A stretch of DNA of 64,000 nt. It comes from Pseudonocardia broussonetiae. Lineage in GTDB: Bacteria > Actinomycetota > Actinomycetes > Mycobacteriales > Pseudonocardiaceae. Below are positions 1-9,343 of the stretch, in pieces. Position 1 is the stretch's first letter; each line of letters starts with the position of its first letter. Under the pieces are notes generated by a model, which worked only from the letters and a program-made list of their open reading frames with translations, was not told the DNA's origin and made no database searches. Both the position numbers and the translations under genes were made by a program. The stretch lies in the NCBI RefSeq assembly GCF_013155125.1, contig NZ_CP053564.1, forward strand, positions 2,797,501 to 2,861,500, read 5' to 3'.

Positions 1-363
1 CTGCTGCTGGCCGGCGACGCGACCTCGCTGGAGCAGGCGGTGCTGGCCGCGAGCGGCGGGGCGGCCGCGCTGGTGAGCCACCTCGTCAAGGGCGGTCTGC
101 GGCTGATCGTCAACACCTCGCCCGAGCCCGTCACGAACATCGGCGTGAGCCTGGGGGAGGACGTCGCCGTGGCCGGGGTGGCGACGCTCGTCGTCGTCGC
201 GCCGGTGGTGGCGTTCGGAATCGCCGCGGTCCTGCTGGTGGTCGGCGTCATCCTGCTGGTGGTGCTGTGGCGCAACGTCCGCCGCGGGTACCGCCGCTAC
301 CGCGCGTGGCGGGAGCGGCGGACCGGCAGCTACTACCCGAAGAACACCTCGGCCTCGGCGTAG
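1..363 (+). CDS. DUF4126 family membrane protein, C-terminal part
   Basis: The frame is open from the window edge, so the gene is cut at its 5' end and only about 120 residues are visible. The motif SPEPVTN followed by a conserved S-x3-ED is typical of the C-terminal half of DUF4126 proteins. Two hydrophobic segments follow (about residues 53-67 and 72-92), then a basic Arg/Tyr-rich tail, which places this end in the membrane with a cytoplasmic tail. The family has no known function. The end overlaps the convergent phosphofructokinase gene by 31 bp. Confidence 0.8.
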   Translation: MLLAGDATSLEQAVLAASGGAAALVSHLVKGGLRLIVNTSPEPVTNIGVSLGEDVAVAGVATLVVVAPVVAFGIAAVLLVVGVILLVVLWRNVRRGYRRYRAWRERRTGSYYPKNTSASA

Positions 364-1358
364 AGCGCCGGGTCGACGACCTTGAGCTCCTTGGTGGCCT
401 CCGACAGCGGCACCATCGTGATGTCGGTGCCGCGCAGCGCCGTCATCTGCCCCCACTGCCCGGCGTGCACGGCGTCGATCGCGTGCAGGCCGAAGCGGGT
501 GGCGAGCCAGCGGTCGCGGGCGGTCGGCGTGCCGCCGCGCTGCACGTGCCCGAGCACCGTGGTGCGGGCCTCCTTGCCGGTGCGCGACTCGATCTCCTTG
601 GCCAGCCAGTCGCCGATCCCGCCGAGGCGGACGTGGCCGAACGCGTCCTTCTCCCCGTTCAGCAGCGACTCGTCGCGGTCCTTGGGCATGGCGCCCTCGG
701 ACACGACGATGATCGGCGCGTAGTCGAGGCGGAACCGCGACTCGACCCAGCGGCAGACCTGCTCGATGTCGAACCGCACCTCGGGGATGAGGATGATGTT
801 GGCCCCGCCGGCCATGCCCGCGTGCAGCGCGATCCAGCCGGCGTGGCGCCCCATCACCTCGACGATGAGCGCGCGGTGGTGGCTCTCCGCGGTGGTGTGC
901 AGCCGGTCGATGGCCTCGGTCGCGATGTTGACCGCGGTGTCGAAGCCGAACGTGTAGTCGGTGCCGGACAGGTCGTTGTCGATCGTCTTCGGCACCCCGA
1001 TGACGTTGACGCCGATCTCGTGCAGCTTCGTCGCGACGCCGAGGGTGTCCTCCCCGCCGATCGCGATGAGCGCGTCGACGCCCAGGTTCTGCAGGTTCGT
1101 GCGGATCTTCTGGACGCCGTCCTCGACCGCGAAGGGGTTGGTCCGCGACGACCCCAGGATCGTGCCGCCGCGCGGCAGCAGCCCGCGCACGGCGGGGATG
1201 TCGAGGGGCTTGGTGAGCGCCTCCAGCGGACCGCGCCAGCCGTCGCGGAAGCCGAGGAACGAGTAGCCGTACTCGGGGACGCCCTTGCGGACGATCGCCC
1301 GGATGACCGCGTTCAGTCCGGGGCAGTCGCCGCCACCGGTGAGCACGCCGACGCGCAT
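333..1358 (-). CDS. pfp: 6-phosphofructokinase, probably pyrophosphate-dependent
   Basis: It phosphorylates fructose 6-phosphate to fructose 1,6-bisphosphate in glycolysis, in the cytoplasm. The 341-residue product is the normal length for actinobacterial PfkA-type enzymes. It begins MRVGVLTGGGDCPGLNAVIR, and PKTIDND carries the sugar-phosphate catalytic Asp. The phosphoryl-donor residues are informative: the loop reads GGEDT with Asp at 104, and PKTIDND puts Lys at 124. In E. coli numbering Gly at 104 goes with ATP use, while Asp104 plus Lys124 is the pattern of pyrophosphate enzymes such as that of Amycolatopsis methanolica. Upstream in-frame codons give no family similarity, so I start at ATG 1358. 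Donor specificity is inferred. Confidence 0.92.
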   Translation of the reverse strand: MRVGVLTGGGDCPGLNAVIRAIVRKGVPEYGYSFLGFRDGWRGPLEALTKPLDIPAVRGLLPRGGTILGSSRTNPFAVEDGVQKIRTNLQNLGVDALIAIGGEDTLGVATKLHEIGVNVIGVPKTIDNDLSGTDYTFGFDTAVNIATEAIDRLHTTAESHHRALIVEVMGRHAGWIALHAGMAGGANIILIPEVRFDIEQVCRWVESRFRLDYAPIIVVSEGAMPKDRDESLLNGEKDAFGHVRLGGIGDWLAKEIESRTGKEARTTVLGHVQRGGTPTARDRWLATRFGLHAIDAVHAGQWGQMTALRGTDITMVPLSEATKELKVVDPALYAEAEVFFG

Positions 1359-1445
1359 GTGAGGGGCCTCTCCATCGATGCAGAAGTGGACACACGCTAG
1401 CGCCGTGCGCGCAGGGGCGTCCGGTCGGCCCCGTACCGTGGACGG

Positions 1446-2213
1446 GTGCTCGCCCCGACCGACCTGCGGGCCGACTGCGCGCGCTGCGCCGGCCTCTGCT
1501 GCGTCCTCCCCGCGTTCGCCGCGTCGGCCGACTTCGCCCTCGACAAGCCCGCCGGCACGCCGTGCCCGAACCTGCGCCCCGACCACGGCTGCGGCATCCA
1601 CTCCTCGCTGCGCGAGCGCGGCTTCCCCGGTTGCACCGTCTACGACTGCTTCGGCGCGGGCCAGCGGGTCGTCCAGCTGACCTTCGGCGGGCGGCTCGAC
1701 GCCCGGGTCGGCGCGGTGTTCCCGGTGGTGCGGGTGCTGCACGAGCTCCTGGCCTACGTGACCGAGGCGCTCGAGCGCGGCAGCAGCCACGACGCCGCCG
1801 TCCGCCGCGCCCGCGACGAGACGCTGCGCTTGGCCGACGGCACCCCCGACGCGCTCGCCGCGCTCGACCCCTCGGCGCACCGGGCGGAGGTGGCGGCGCT
1901 GCTGCGCGCGGTGAGCGCGGAGGTCCGCGACCCGGCCGGGCCGGACCTCGCCGGCGCCGACCTCGTCGGCGCACGGAAGCGCGACCTGCGCCGCGCCTGC
2001 CTGCGCGGGGCCGTCCTGCTGGGCGCGGACCTGCGCGGGGCGGACCTGCGCGGAGCCGACCTCCTGGGCGCCGACCTCCGCGGTGCCGACCTCTCGGGCG
2101 CCGACCTCACCGGCGTCCTGTTCGGCGTCCAGTCCCAGCTCGACGCGGCCCGCGGCGACGCCGCGACCACGCTGCCGGCCGGGCGCGACCGGCCCGGGCA
2201 CTGGGCGGCCTAG
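1446..2213 (+). CDS. YkgJ-like Cys-rich domain fused to pentapeptide repeats
   Basis: The GTG-started 255-residue protein has two parts. Residues 1-70 carry a cysteine cluster (CARCAGLCC, then CPNL, CGIH and GCTVYDC), which resembles the YkgJ-type putative zinc- or iron-chelating domain. Residues 160-230 hold about ten consecutive A(D)LxG pentapeptide repeats, which should fold as a right-handed quadrilateral beta-helix. No enzyme motif is visible in the linker. The stop codon abuts the convergent clpP-like gene with no gap. Neither half gives a firm function; metal binding is inferred from the cysteines. Confidence 0.75.
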   Translation: MLAPTDLRADCARCAGLCCVLPAFAASADFALDKPAGTPCPNLRPDHGCGIHSSLRERGFPGCTVYDCFGAGQRVVQLTFGGRLDARVGAVFPVVRVLHELLAYVTEALERGSSHDAAVRRARDETLRLADGTPDALAALDPSAHRAEVAALLRAVSAEVRDPAGPDLAGADLVGARKRDLRRACLRGAVLLGADLRGADLRGADLLGADLRGADLSGADLTGVLFGVQSQLDAARGDAATTLPAGRDRPGHWAA

Positions 2214-2831
2214 TCACGCCTGCCCGTCGACCAGCCCGTACGCGATCGCCTCGGGTGTGGTGAACCAGCGCCGCGCGGCGGTGTCGGCGGTGATCCGGTC
2301 GGCCCCCTGGCCGGTGCGCGCGGCGAGCAGCGCGACGACGTCGGCCCGCTGCCCGGGTGCGAGCACGGCCATCCCGAACGGCTCCGCGGGCGTCAGCAGG
2401 GTGAGGCGGGCGTGCGCGGTGGCCGTCCGCTTCCCGGGAGCGCCGCTCGCCGCGACCAGCAGCCCGACCCCGGCCGCGGCGCCGACGACGCACGTCGCGA
2501 CGTCGGGGCCGATCAGCTCCATCGTGTCGACGACGGCGAGCGCGGCCCCGGCCGGACCGCCCGTGCAGGACACCGTCAGCACGACGTCGTGGCGCGCGTC
2601 GCGGGCGGCGAGCAGGCGCAGGCGGGCGCAGACCCGCTGCGCGGCGTCGTCGTCGAGGACGCCGCCGACGTGCACGACCCGGACGTCGAGCAGATGGTCG
2701 AGGACCGGGTCGGCGCCGGCGACGAGCACCGTCGACGAGGCGGAGGCGGTGGGGTGGGACGGCTGTGGTGCGGGCAGCGGGGGGACGGGCAGGGGAGGGA
2801 CGGGCAGGGGCGGGACGGGCTGCGGGGGCAC
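2214..2831 (-). CDS. ClpP-like protein lacking catalytic Ser and His
   Basis: A GTG start follows a GAGGAG ribosome site at good spacing. The 205-residue product opens with a proline-rich stretch (PVPPL repeated three times, residues 5-19). A ClpP/crotonase-like fold then runs from about residue 34 to the end, with the landmarks GKR (133-135) and EAIAYGLVD. Aligning on GKR, the catalytic Ser of the usual ASMG motif is Gly121, and the His of the usual IHQP motif is Leu146. Asp183 may correspond to the third triad residue. It is therefore probably not a peptidase, and may act as a scaffold or a modifier of true ClpP. No Clp ATPase gene lies nearby. Confidence 0.75.
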   Translation of the reverse strand: MPPQPVPPLPVPPLPVPPLPAPQPSHPTASASSTVLVAGADPVLDHLLDVRVVHVGGVLDDDAAQRVCARLRLLAARDARHDVVLTVSCTGGPAGAALAVVDTMELIGPDVATCVVGAAAGVGLLVAASGAPGKRTATAHARLTLLTPAEPFGMAVLAPGQRADVVALLAARTGQGADRITADTAARRWFTTPEAIAYGLVDGQA

Positions 2832-2937
2832 GGTGACTCCTCGGGTGTCGTCGGTGGCCCGACGCTAGGACCGCCGGCGCGGCCTGCGGGCCGTGTTCGC
2901 CGGGGGCCCGCGTTTGCGCCCTGGGCGAACGGGGCAC

Positions 2938-3378
2938 GTGTCGGCCGTGGAACCCCTCGACGACGACCACGCCCGTCCCGCCGGCGCCTCCGACGACCTC
3001 GTGTCCGCGGTCGGCGCGCTCTCCGAGGCGCTGGAGCGCATCGAGCGCGCCCGCGGCGCCCTCTACGAGTTCCACCAGCTCATGGGCGGCGCCGACGCCA
3101 TGCTCGACGACGTGACCGAGGGCCTGCGCGCCGAGGGGCACGCCGACCTCGCCGAGCGCATCGAGACCGAGCTCGTCGGGCGCAACGTGCTCGCCGGGCG
3201 CTGGACGTTCCAGATCGTCGAGGAGTTCGACGACGGCTACTACGCGACCTGGCGCGAGCTGGAGCGCACCGTCCGCGAGAAGACGATGGACGGGCGCCGC
3301 CACGTCCTCGAGGCCGAGATGAAGCAGCGCCGCCGCACCGCGGGACGCCCCGGTCACGAGGCGACGCCCGGGAGCTGA
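2938..3378 (+). CDS. Conserved actinobacterial hypothetical protein
   Basis: This is a 146-residue soluble, acidic, mainly helical protein with no signal peptide or membrane segment. It reads like a conserved actinobacterial protein of unknown function; the middle carries GRWTFQIVEEFDDGYYATW, and the end is basic. I start at GTG 2938 because the 15 upstream in-frame residues from GTG 2893 are Arg/Gly/Pro-rich and look non-coding; GTG 2947 is another option. It stands alone between two minus-strand genes. I do not recognise a function. Confidence 0.65.
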   Translation: MSAVEPLDDDHARPAGASDDLVSAVGALSEALERIERARGALYEFHQLMGGADAMLDDVTEGLRAEGHADLAERIETELVGRNVLAGRWTFQIVEEFDDGYYATWRELERTVREKTMDGRRHVLEAEMKQRRRTAGRPGHEATPGS

Positions 3379-3408
3379 GCGAGCAGGAGCGCCGACGAGC
3401 AGGGGCGC

Positions 3409-4500
3409 CTACGAGCAGGCGGCGGCGAGCGGGCCGCCCGACCCGCCTCCGCGCTCGAACGACACGTGCACGTGGTCGTAGTGGTTCTCCGTGGCGCCGC
3501 CGCGGTCGGACATCGGCTCCCAGCCGTCGCCGTAGTTGACGCGCTGGCGCCAGATCACGTAGCTGATGCCCAGCTCGTCCTGGTTGGCCAGGGCGCAGTC
3601 GGCGATCCGGTCGCCGCGCTCGCGGTCGGTCATGAAGTCGATGGCCAGGCCGCGGGGGTGGTCGGAGACGCGGGCGCGCCCGGCGACGCCGATCAGCGCG
3701 GGCTGGTCGTAGAGGCAGGAGATGAAGCGGGCGGCGTCGCGGACGAAGCCCTTGACGGAGCCGAGGCCGCGCAGGGGCACGTCGCACTGCGCGGCGGCCT
3801 CGCGCGCCAGGCGCTGCTCCTCCAGCGCGCGGGCGGCGTCGGCGAGCCCGGCCGCCTTGAGCAGCGACTCGGCGTCGGCCTGCGGCGGGAGCACGTCGGT
3901 CTGCCCCGGGACGGGGAGGATGCTGGCGGCGAGCAGCCGGCCGTCGACGGGCGCGGACAAGGCCTGCACCGGCGAGGGGGCCGCGCTCTCCGGCGTGTCG
4001 GCGGCGGCCTCGGCCTCGGCGGCCAGGGCGAGCGTGGTGGAGCCGGCGGGGTCCGCGGCGGGCAGCGCCGGCACGAGCGGTGCGGCCACCGACAGCAGGC
4101 CGGCGGTGGCCGCGGCGGCCACCAGCCCGTTGCGGACGGCCGGGGCGGAGTGGCGGGGGCCCGCCGGGCGACCGGCGGGGGCCGTGGGGCGGGCGGGATC
4201 GGCGAACTCGCGCGGCGGTGCGGCGAACTCGCGCGGGGGTGCGGCGAACTCGCGGGGAGGTGCGGCGAACTCGCGCGGGGGTGCGGCGAACTCGCGGGGA
4301 TCGGCGAACGCGTGCGCGGCGTGCGGGTCGTGCGGGTCGTGCGCGAGTGCGGCGGGCCGTTCGAGCAGGGCGACGCCACCGCCGTCCCGCGCAGGGGCGG
4401 GCGGCGCGTCGGCGCGACGCGGCCACGCACCGGGGATCGCGGTCGGGGGAGCGGACCGCGGGTGCGCGTGCCGGCCGGCGGGGGAGCGGTGCCGGGACAC
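3409..4500 (-). CDS. Secreted LAS-fold (ARB_07466/VldE-like) cell-wall protein
   Basis: The 363-residue product has a long disordered head, then a hydrophobic segment near residues 125-150 that would act as signal or anchor. The C-terminal domain (about 245-355) has SDHPRGLAIDFM and HYDHVHVSF, the His/Asp and His-x-His zinc motifs of LAS-type peptidases; family members are usually annotated as VldE/ARB_07466-like. Five copies of a PREFAAP heptad lie near residues 65-100. I use GTG 4500 because GAAGAGG lies just upstream and the first residues (VSRHRSP-GR-AH) match the start of the tandem paralogue; the open frame to TTG 4620 is over-extended. The role is probably cell-wall remodelling. Confidence 0.8.
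   Translation of the reverse strand: MSRHRSPAGRHAHPRSAPPTAIPGAWPRRADAPPAPARDGGGVALLERPAALAHDPHDPHAAHAFADPREFAAPPREFAAPPREFAAPPREFAAPPREFADPARPTAPAGRPAGPRHSAPAVRNGLVAAAATAGLLSVAAPLVPALPAADPAGSTTLALAAEAEAAADTPESAAPSPVQALSAPVDGRLLAASILPVPGQTDVLPPQADAESLLKAAGLADAARALEEQRLAREAAAQCDVPLRGLGSVKGFVRDAARFISCLYDQPALIGVAGRARVSDHPRGLAIDFMTDRERGDRIADCALANQDELGISYVIWRQRVNYGDGWEPMSDRGGATENHYDHVHVSFERGGGSGGPLAAACS
4201..4305 (-). repeat. Five tandem 21-bp repeats coding PREFAAP heptads
   Basis: GGCGAAC recurs on the plus strand at 4201, 4222, 4243, 4264 and 4285, an exact 21-bp period, with a shorter partial unit at 4303. In the minus-strand gene each unit encodes a PREFAAP-type heptad. A period divisible by three means copy-number change would keep the frame. 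Confidence 0.9.
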
Positions 4501-4669
4501 GTCTACCTCTTCGTCGGGCCGTCGGGCGTCCGGTTCGGGGACCGGCCGGAGCGGGGACTCCGGTGCCGTGCGGGCTCTTCCGCCGGGAACGATAGCGAAT
4601 CGGTCACGGATCGGAGTCAATTGTCACCGAAAGTGAGGTGGGCGTGTCGCGGACCGCGACGAGTGGCGC

Positions 4670-5560
4670 TCAGCACCCGGTGAGCTCGCCGCCGCCCGCG
4701 GACTCGAACGAGATGTGCACGTGGTCGAAGTGGTTGGCCGTGGCGCCGCCGCGGTCCTCCATCGGCTCCCAGCCGCTCCCGTGGTTGATCCGCTGCTCCC
4801 AGATGACGTAGCTGATGCCCAGCGCGTCCTGGTTGCGCAGCGCGCACGCGGCGAGCTGGTCGCCGGTGGCGCGGTCGACCATGAAGTCGATGGCCTTGCC
4901 CGACGGGTGGTCGGACGTGCCGGCGCGGCCTGCGACCCCGTGCATGGTGGGCTCGCCGAACAGGCAGCCCAGGAACTCCGCGGCCTCGCGGACGTAGTCC
5001 TGGACGGCGCCGAGCTGGCCGGTGTCCAGGCCGCAGTCGGCGCCGACGGAGGCGCGACGCTCGGCCTCGGCGGCCGCGGCGGCGGCCTCCTCGGCCTCCT
5101 CGCGGGCGCGCTCCTCGGCGGCGACGCGCTCCTCCTCGGCCCGGACGAGCCGCTCCTCGGCCATCTGCACGGCCTTCACGAGCGGCGACGGGTCGTCGAG
5201 GACGTCGGGGTCGGGCGCGACGGGCTCGACCGACGAGCGGAGCAGCACGTCCGCGACGTCCCCCTGCGCGGGCAGGTCCTGCGCGGGGAGCTGGGCGAGC
5301 GCCGCGACGTCGGCGACCTGCGGCGCGGCCGCCGGGGCCGCGGCCCCCATCAGCGACAGCGCGCCACCGGCGACGGCGACGACGGCGGCACCCCGGCGCA
5401 CCGGGGTGGACGCGAGCGGCCCGGGGAACGCGGGCGCGAGCGAGGGGGTGGAGACGGACGCCGTCCGGCGCAGGGAGGGGGTTCCGGTGGCCCGGCGCGG
5501 TGCCGGGAACGGACTGCCCTCGTGCGCGCGGCGGCCTCGGGGGGAGCGATGCCGAGCCAC
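4670..5560 (-). CDS. Secreted LAS-fold cell-wall protein, tandem paralogue
   Basis: The 296-residue product is a paralogue of the downstream gene at 3409-4500 and shares its plan: a basic N-terminus (VARHRSPRGRRAH), a hydrophobic segment at about 60-78, an alanine/glutamate coiled coil at about 140-180 (EERVAAEERAREEAEE), and a C-terminal domain with SDHPSGKAIDFM and HFDHVHISF as metal motifs. GTG 5560 is chosen because GGAAGG lies six bases upstream. The coiled coil recalls NlpC/P60- and Rpf-type hydrolases that need a spacer to reach peptidoglycan. Secretion and wall activity are inferred. Confidence 0.82.
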   Translation of the reverse strand: MARHRSPRGRRAHEGSPFPAPRRATGTPSLRRTASVSTPSLAPAFPGPLASTPVRRGAAVVAVAGGALSLMGAAAPAAAPQVADVAALAQLPAQDLPAQGDVADVLLRSSVEPVAPDPDVLDDPSPLVKAVQMAEERLVRAEEERVAAEERAREEAEEAAAAAAEAERRASVGADCGLDTGQLGAVQDYVREAAEFLGCLFGEPTMHGVAGRAGTSDHPSGKAIDFMVDRATGDQLAACALRNQDALGISYVIWEQRINHGSGWEPMEDRGGATANHFDHVHISFESAGGGELTGC

Positions 5561-5784
5561 GACCAACCTTCCGGGACGACGGCGCGGCTGGACATCCGGT
5601 TCGGGGGAGCCGGTCGGGTGGGGAGTCCCGTGTCCAGTTCGTGACCGTGCCGTCACTGACCCGGGACCGAACCTAGGCAACCTCCGGCCGTCCCGCTCTC
5701 TCGGACGCGCCCCGCTACGACGACCGTGACGCAGCGTGCGACGAACGGCGCCCCACTGCTCCACTCGGAACAGGGAAGGCCCTC

Positions 5785-6588
5785 TCACTGCTCCCGCAGA
5801 CGCACCACCCGGTCGCCGAGGGGCTGCAGGTCGCGGGAGTCGCCCTCGGGGAACAGCTCCCGGAACCCCTGCACGGTCGACGCCGCCACCGCGGCCGGCG
5901 TCCGCAGCACCAGCCACGACACGCCCTCGGTGTTCGGCCGGGTCGTGAGCGAGCCGGGGTAGCGCAGCGTCGACAGGTCGGCGGGCAGGGCGCCCGCGAG
6001 GTCGAGCCCGCCGACGGTCTCCTCCTCGCCGCACTCGTCGGGCAGCTCGCCGAGCACGGTGTCCTGCAGCGTGCCGCCCGGCCCGTCGTCGGTGAGGAAC
6101 AGCCCGATCACGAGCGTCTCGCCGGCCGGGCCGCGGTGCACGAAGTGCTGCTCCACCGGGAAACGCCGCCCGTCGAGGGTGTGCTCGGAGGCGGTGTGGA
6201 AGTGGAACTGCACGAGCTCGTACCGGACGTCGCCGAGCAGGACCGCGGCCGTGCCCGGGGGCACCTCCGCCTCGACGGTCTCCTCGCGCCCGCGGGTGGT
6301 GCAGCCGGTGGGGTCCTCGGGGTCGCGGCTGACGTAGCGGACGCGGACCTCGACGTCGCCCGGGTAGTCCAGGACGAGCTCGGGGAGGTCGGGCGCGGGC
6401 TGCGCCGTGGCGGTGTCGAGCGCGATCGGGCTCTGCTGCGCGCCCGGCGCGGCGGGCGGAGGGGACGTCGCCGCGGGGGTGCCCGTCGCCGGCGGGGCCG
6501 AGGTCGCGCCGGCGGCGCCGCACGAGGTCAGGACGAGCGTCGCGGCGGCCGCGGGGACGGCGGCGAGGAAGGTGCGGCGGGTGGGCAC
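5785..6588 (-). CDS. Alpha-carbonic anhydrase, Tat-type lipoprotein
   Basis: It hydrates CO2 to bicarbonate at the cell surface. The N-terminus has TRRTFL, a twin-arginine motif, then a hydrophobic stretch ending in lipobox LTSC with Cys23, so the protein is predicted to be folded before export and lipid-anchored. QSPI (52-55) is the alpha-class signature. The three zinc ligands are visible: His129 and His131 in QFHFH, and His148 in EQHFVH. A Pro/Ala/Thr linker (24-50) separates anchor from enzyme. The length, 267 residues, is normal. The start is GTG 6588. It sits alone after the two secreted wall proteins. Confidence 0.9.
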   Translation of the reverse strand: MPTRRTFLAAVPAAAATLVLTSCGAAGATSAPPATGTPAATSPPPAAPGAQQSPIALDTATAQPAPDLPELVLDYPGDVEVRVRYVSRDPEDPTGCTTRGREETVEAEVPPGTAAVLLGDVRYELVQFHFHTASEHTLDGRRFPVEQHFVHRGPAGETLVIGLFLTDDGPGGTLQDTVLGELPDECGEEETVGGLDLAGALPADLSTLRYPGSLTTRPNTEGVSWLVLRTPAAVAASTVQGFRELFPEGDSRDLQPLGDRVVRLREQ

Positions 6589-6731
6589 GGCGGCGGGCTC
6601 CGTTCGGGCGGTTCACTCGTTCCGGTGTCGGAACCTATCGGGCGGAGGCGGTCGTTGCCACTGCTCACTACCTCCGTCGACCCGGCGTTCGCCCACGGTC
6701 GAGCCGGTCCGGACCCGGATCGGTGACCCGG

Positions 6732-6760
6732 TTCCGCGACCTGATCGACAGGTGTAGGGT
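6732..6760 (+). promoter_or_regulatory. Candidate promoter and long leader of the cold-shock gene
   Basis: The gap 6589-6927 holds no gene. TTCCGC (6732-6737) and TAGGGT (6755-6760) are 17 bases apart and form a plausible sigma-70-type promoter. This would give a 5' untranslated leader of roughly 160 nt before ATG 6928, as is usual for cold-shock mRNAs. The hexamers are only moderate matches. Confidence 0.4.
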
Positions 6761-6927
6761 TGCGGTGTTCGTCCGTCGGTTTCGGTGTTCGTGTGATGCA
6801 CGCCCGCAGGAACAAGTTGGCGCACGACGGTCCGGTCCACAGAGGCCCGGGTGGTCGTTCGTCAGGGTCGGTCGGCCGGGTGGCTGCGCAGTGCGGCCCC
6901 CACCACCATCTGCTAGGAGCTCATCGC

Positions 6928-7134
6928 ATGGCGCAGGGAACTGTGAAGTGGTTCAACGGGGAGAAGGGCTTCGGCTTCATCTCCGTCGACGGGGGCGGCG
7001 CTGACGTCTTCGTGCACTACTCCGAGATCGACGCGAGCGGCTTCCGCTCGCTCGACGAGGGGCAGCGCGTGGAGTTCGAGGTCGGCCAGGGCGCCAAGGG
7101 CCCCCAGGCCACCGGCGTGCGCGTCGTCGCCTGA
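6928..7134 (+). CDS. cspA: Cold-shock domain protein
   Basis: A single cold-shock domain of 68 residues binds RNA and single-stranded DNA and acts as an RNA chaperone. The RNP motifs are clear: KGFGFI (RNP1) and VFVHY (RNP2), after the signature [20 protein letters not shown] lies just before the ATG. The long leader upstream and the strong terminator downstream make it a monocistronic unit, which is usual for the family. Paralogue assignment (CspA versus others) cannot be made from this copy alone. Confidence 0.96.
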   Translation: MAQGTVKWFNGEKGFGFISVDGGGADVFVHYSEIDASGFRSLDEGQRVEFEVGQGAKGPQATGVRVVA

Positions 7135-7147
7135 TCCACAGCTCGTC

Positions 7148-7187
7148 ACAGGAGCCCGTCACCCCCTCGGGGGTGGCGGGCTCCTGT
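7148..7187 (+). terminator. Strong hairpin terminator after the cold-shock gene
   Basis: An inverted repeat of 18 positions (one T-G pair) begins ACAGGAGCCCG and ends CGGGCTCCTGT, with loop CTCG. It starts 13 bases after the cold-shock stop codon. No long T-run follows, as is common in GC-rich actinobacteria. It may also end the convergent gene at 7207. Confidence 0.85.
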
Positions 7188-7206
7188 CGTTCGCGGGGCG
7201 TGCGGG

Positions 7207-7482
7207 TCAGTCGGCGACGGGGTCGTCGAGCAGGTACCAGGGCACCATGTTGATCGCGCCGTTGAGGCCGGGCATGGGCACGCCCTGCGCGGTGAGGTCG
7301 CGCTCGTCGTCGCGCGCCACCACCATCCACCTCCCGGCGGTGTCCCGGCTCAGCTCCAGCTCCACGGTCTGGTCCTCGCCGTCGGCCCGCGAGCGGAAGA
7401 TCCGGCAGCGGGAGGCGATCTCCCAGAGCTGGGCGTCCACGAGGAACGGCACCTTCTCCAGGATCGGCAGTACGTCGTCCAT
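7207..7482 (-). CDS. Small conserved hypothetical protein
   Basis: This 91-residue soluble protein begins MDDVLPILEKVPFLVDAQLW and ends in PWYLLDDPVAD. A middle segment has alternating polar/hydrophobic residues typical of beta strands. There is no signal peptide, transmembrane segment or known motif. ATG 7482 is preferred to the in-frame upstream codons because those encode a basic, non-conserved stretch. It is convergent with the cold-shock gene and lies 63 bp from hppD on the same strand. The function is unknown. Confidence 0.65.
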   Translation of the reverse strand: MDDVLPILEKVPFLVDAQLWEIASRCRIFRSRADGEDQTVELELSRDTAGRWMVVARDDERDLTAQGVPMPGLNGAINMVPWYLLDDPVAD

Positions 7483-7545
7483 GGGCGGCAACCTAGCGAA
7501 GCGCGGCCGCCCGTGGTGTCTCACAACGGGACCGGGGTCCCGCCG

Positions 7546-9343
<1,798 letters not shown>

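Noticed and set aside
4501..4620. TTG-initiated N-terminal extension of the LAS-fold gene
   Set aside because: GTG 4500 has a good ribosome site and matches the paralogue's start; the TTG at 4620 lies in a TTGACT that could itself be a -35 element (with TATCGT at 4589-4594, although the 20-base spacing is long).
5561..5720. c-di-AMP (ydaO) riboswitch before the LAS-fold paralogue
   Set aside because: I saw GC-rich conserved blocks but not the ydaO core segments in the right strand and order, so it is not called as a feature.
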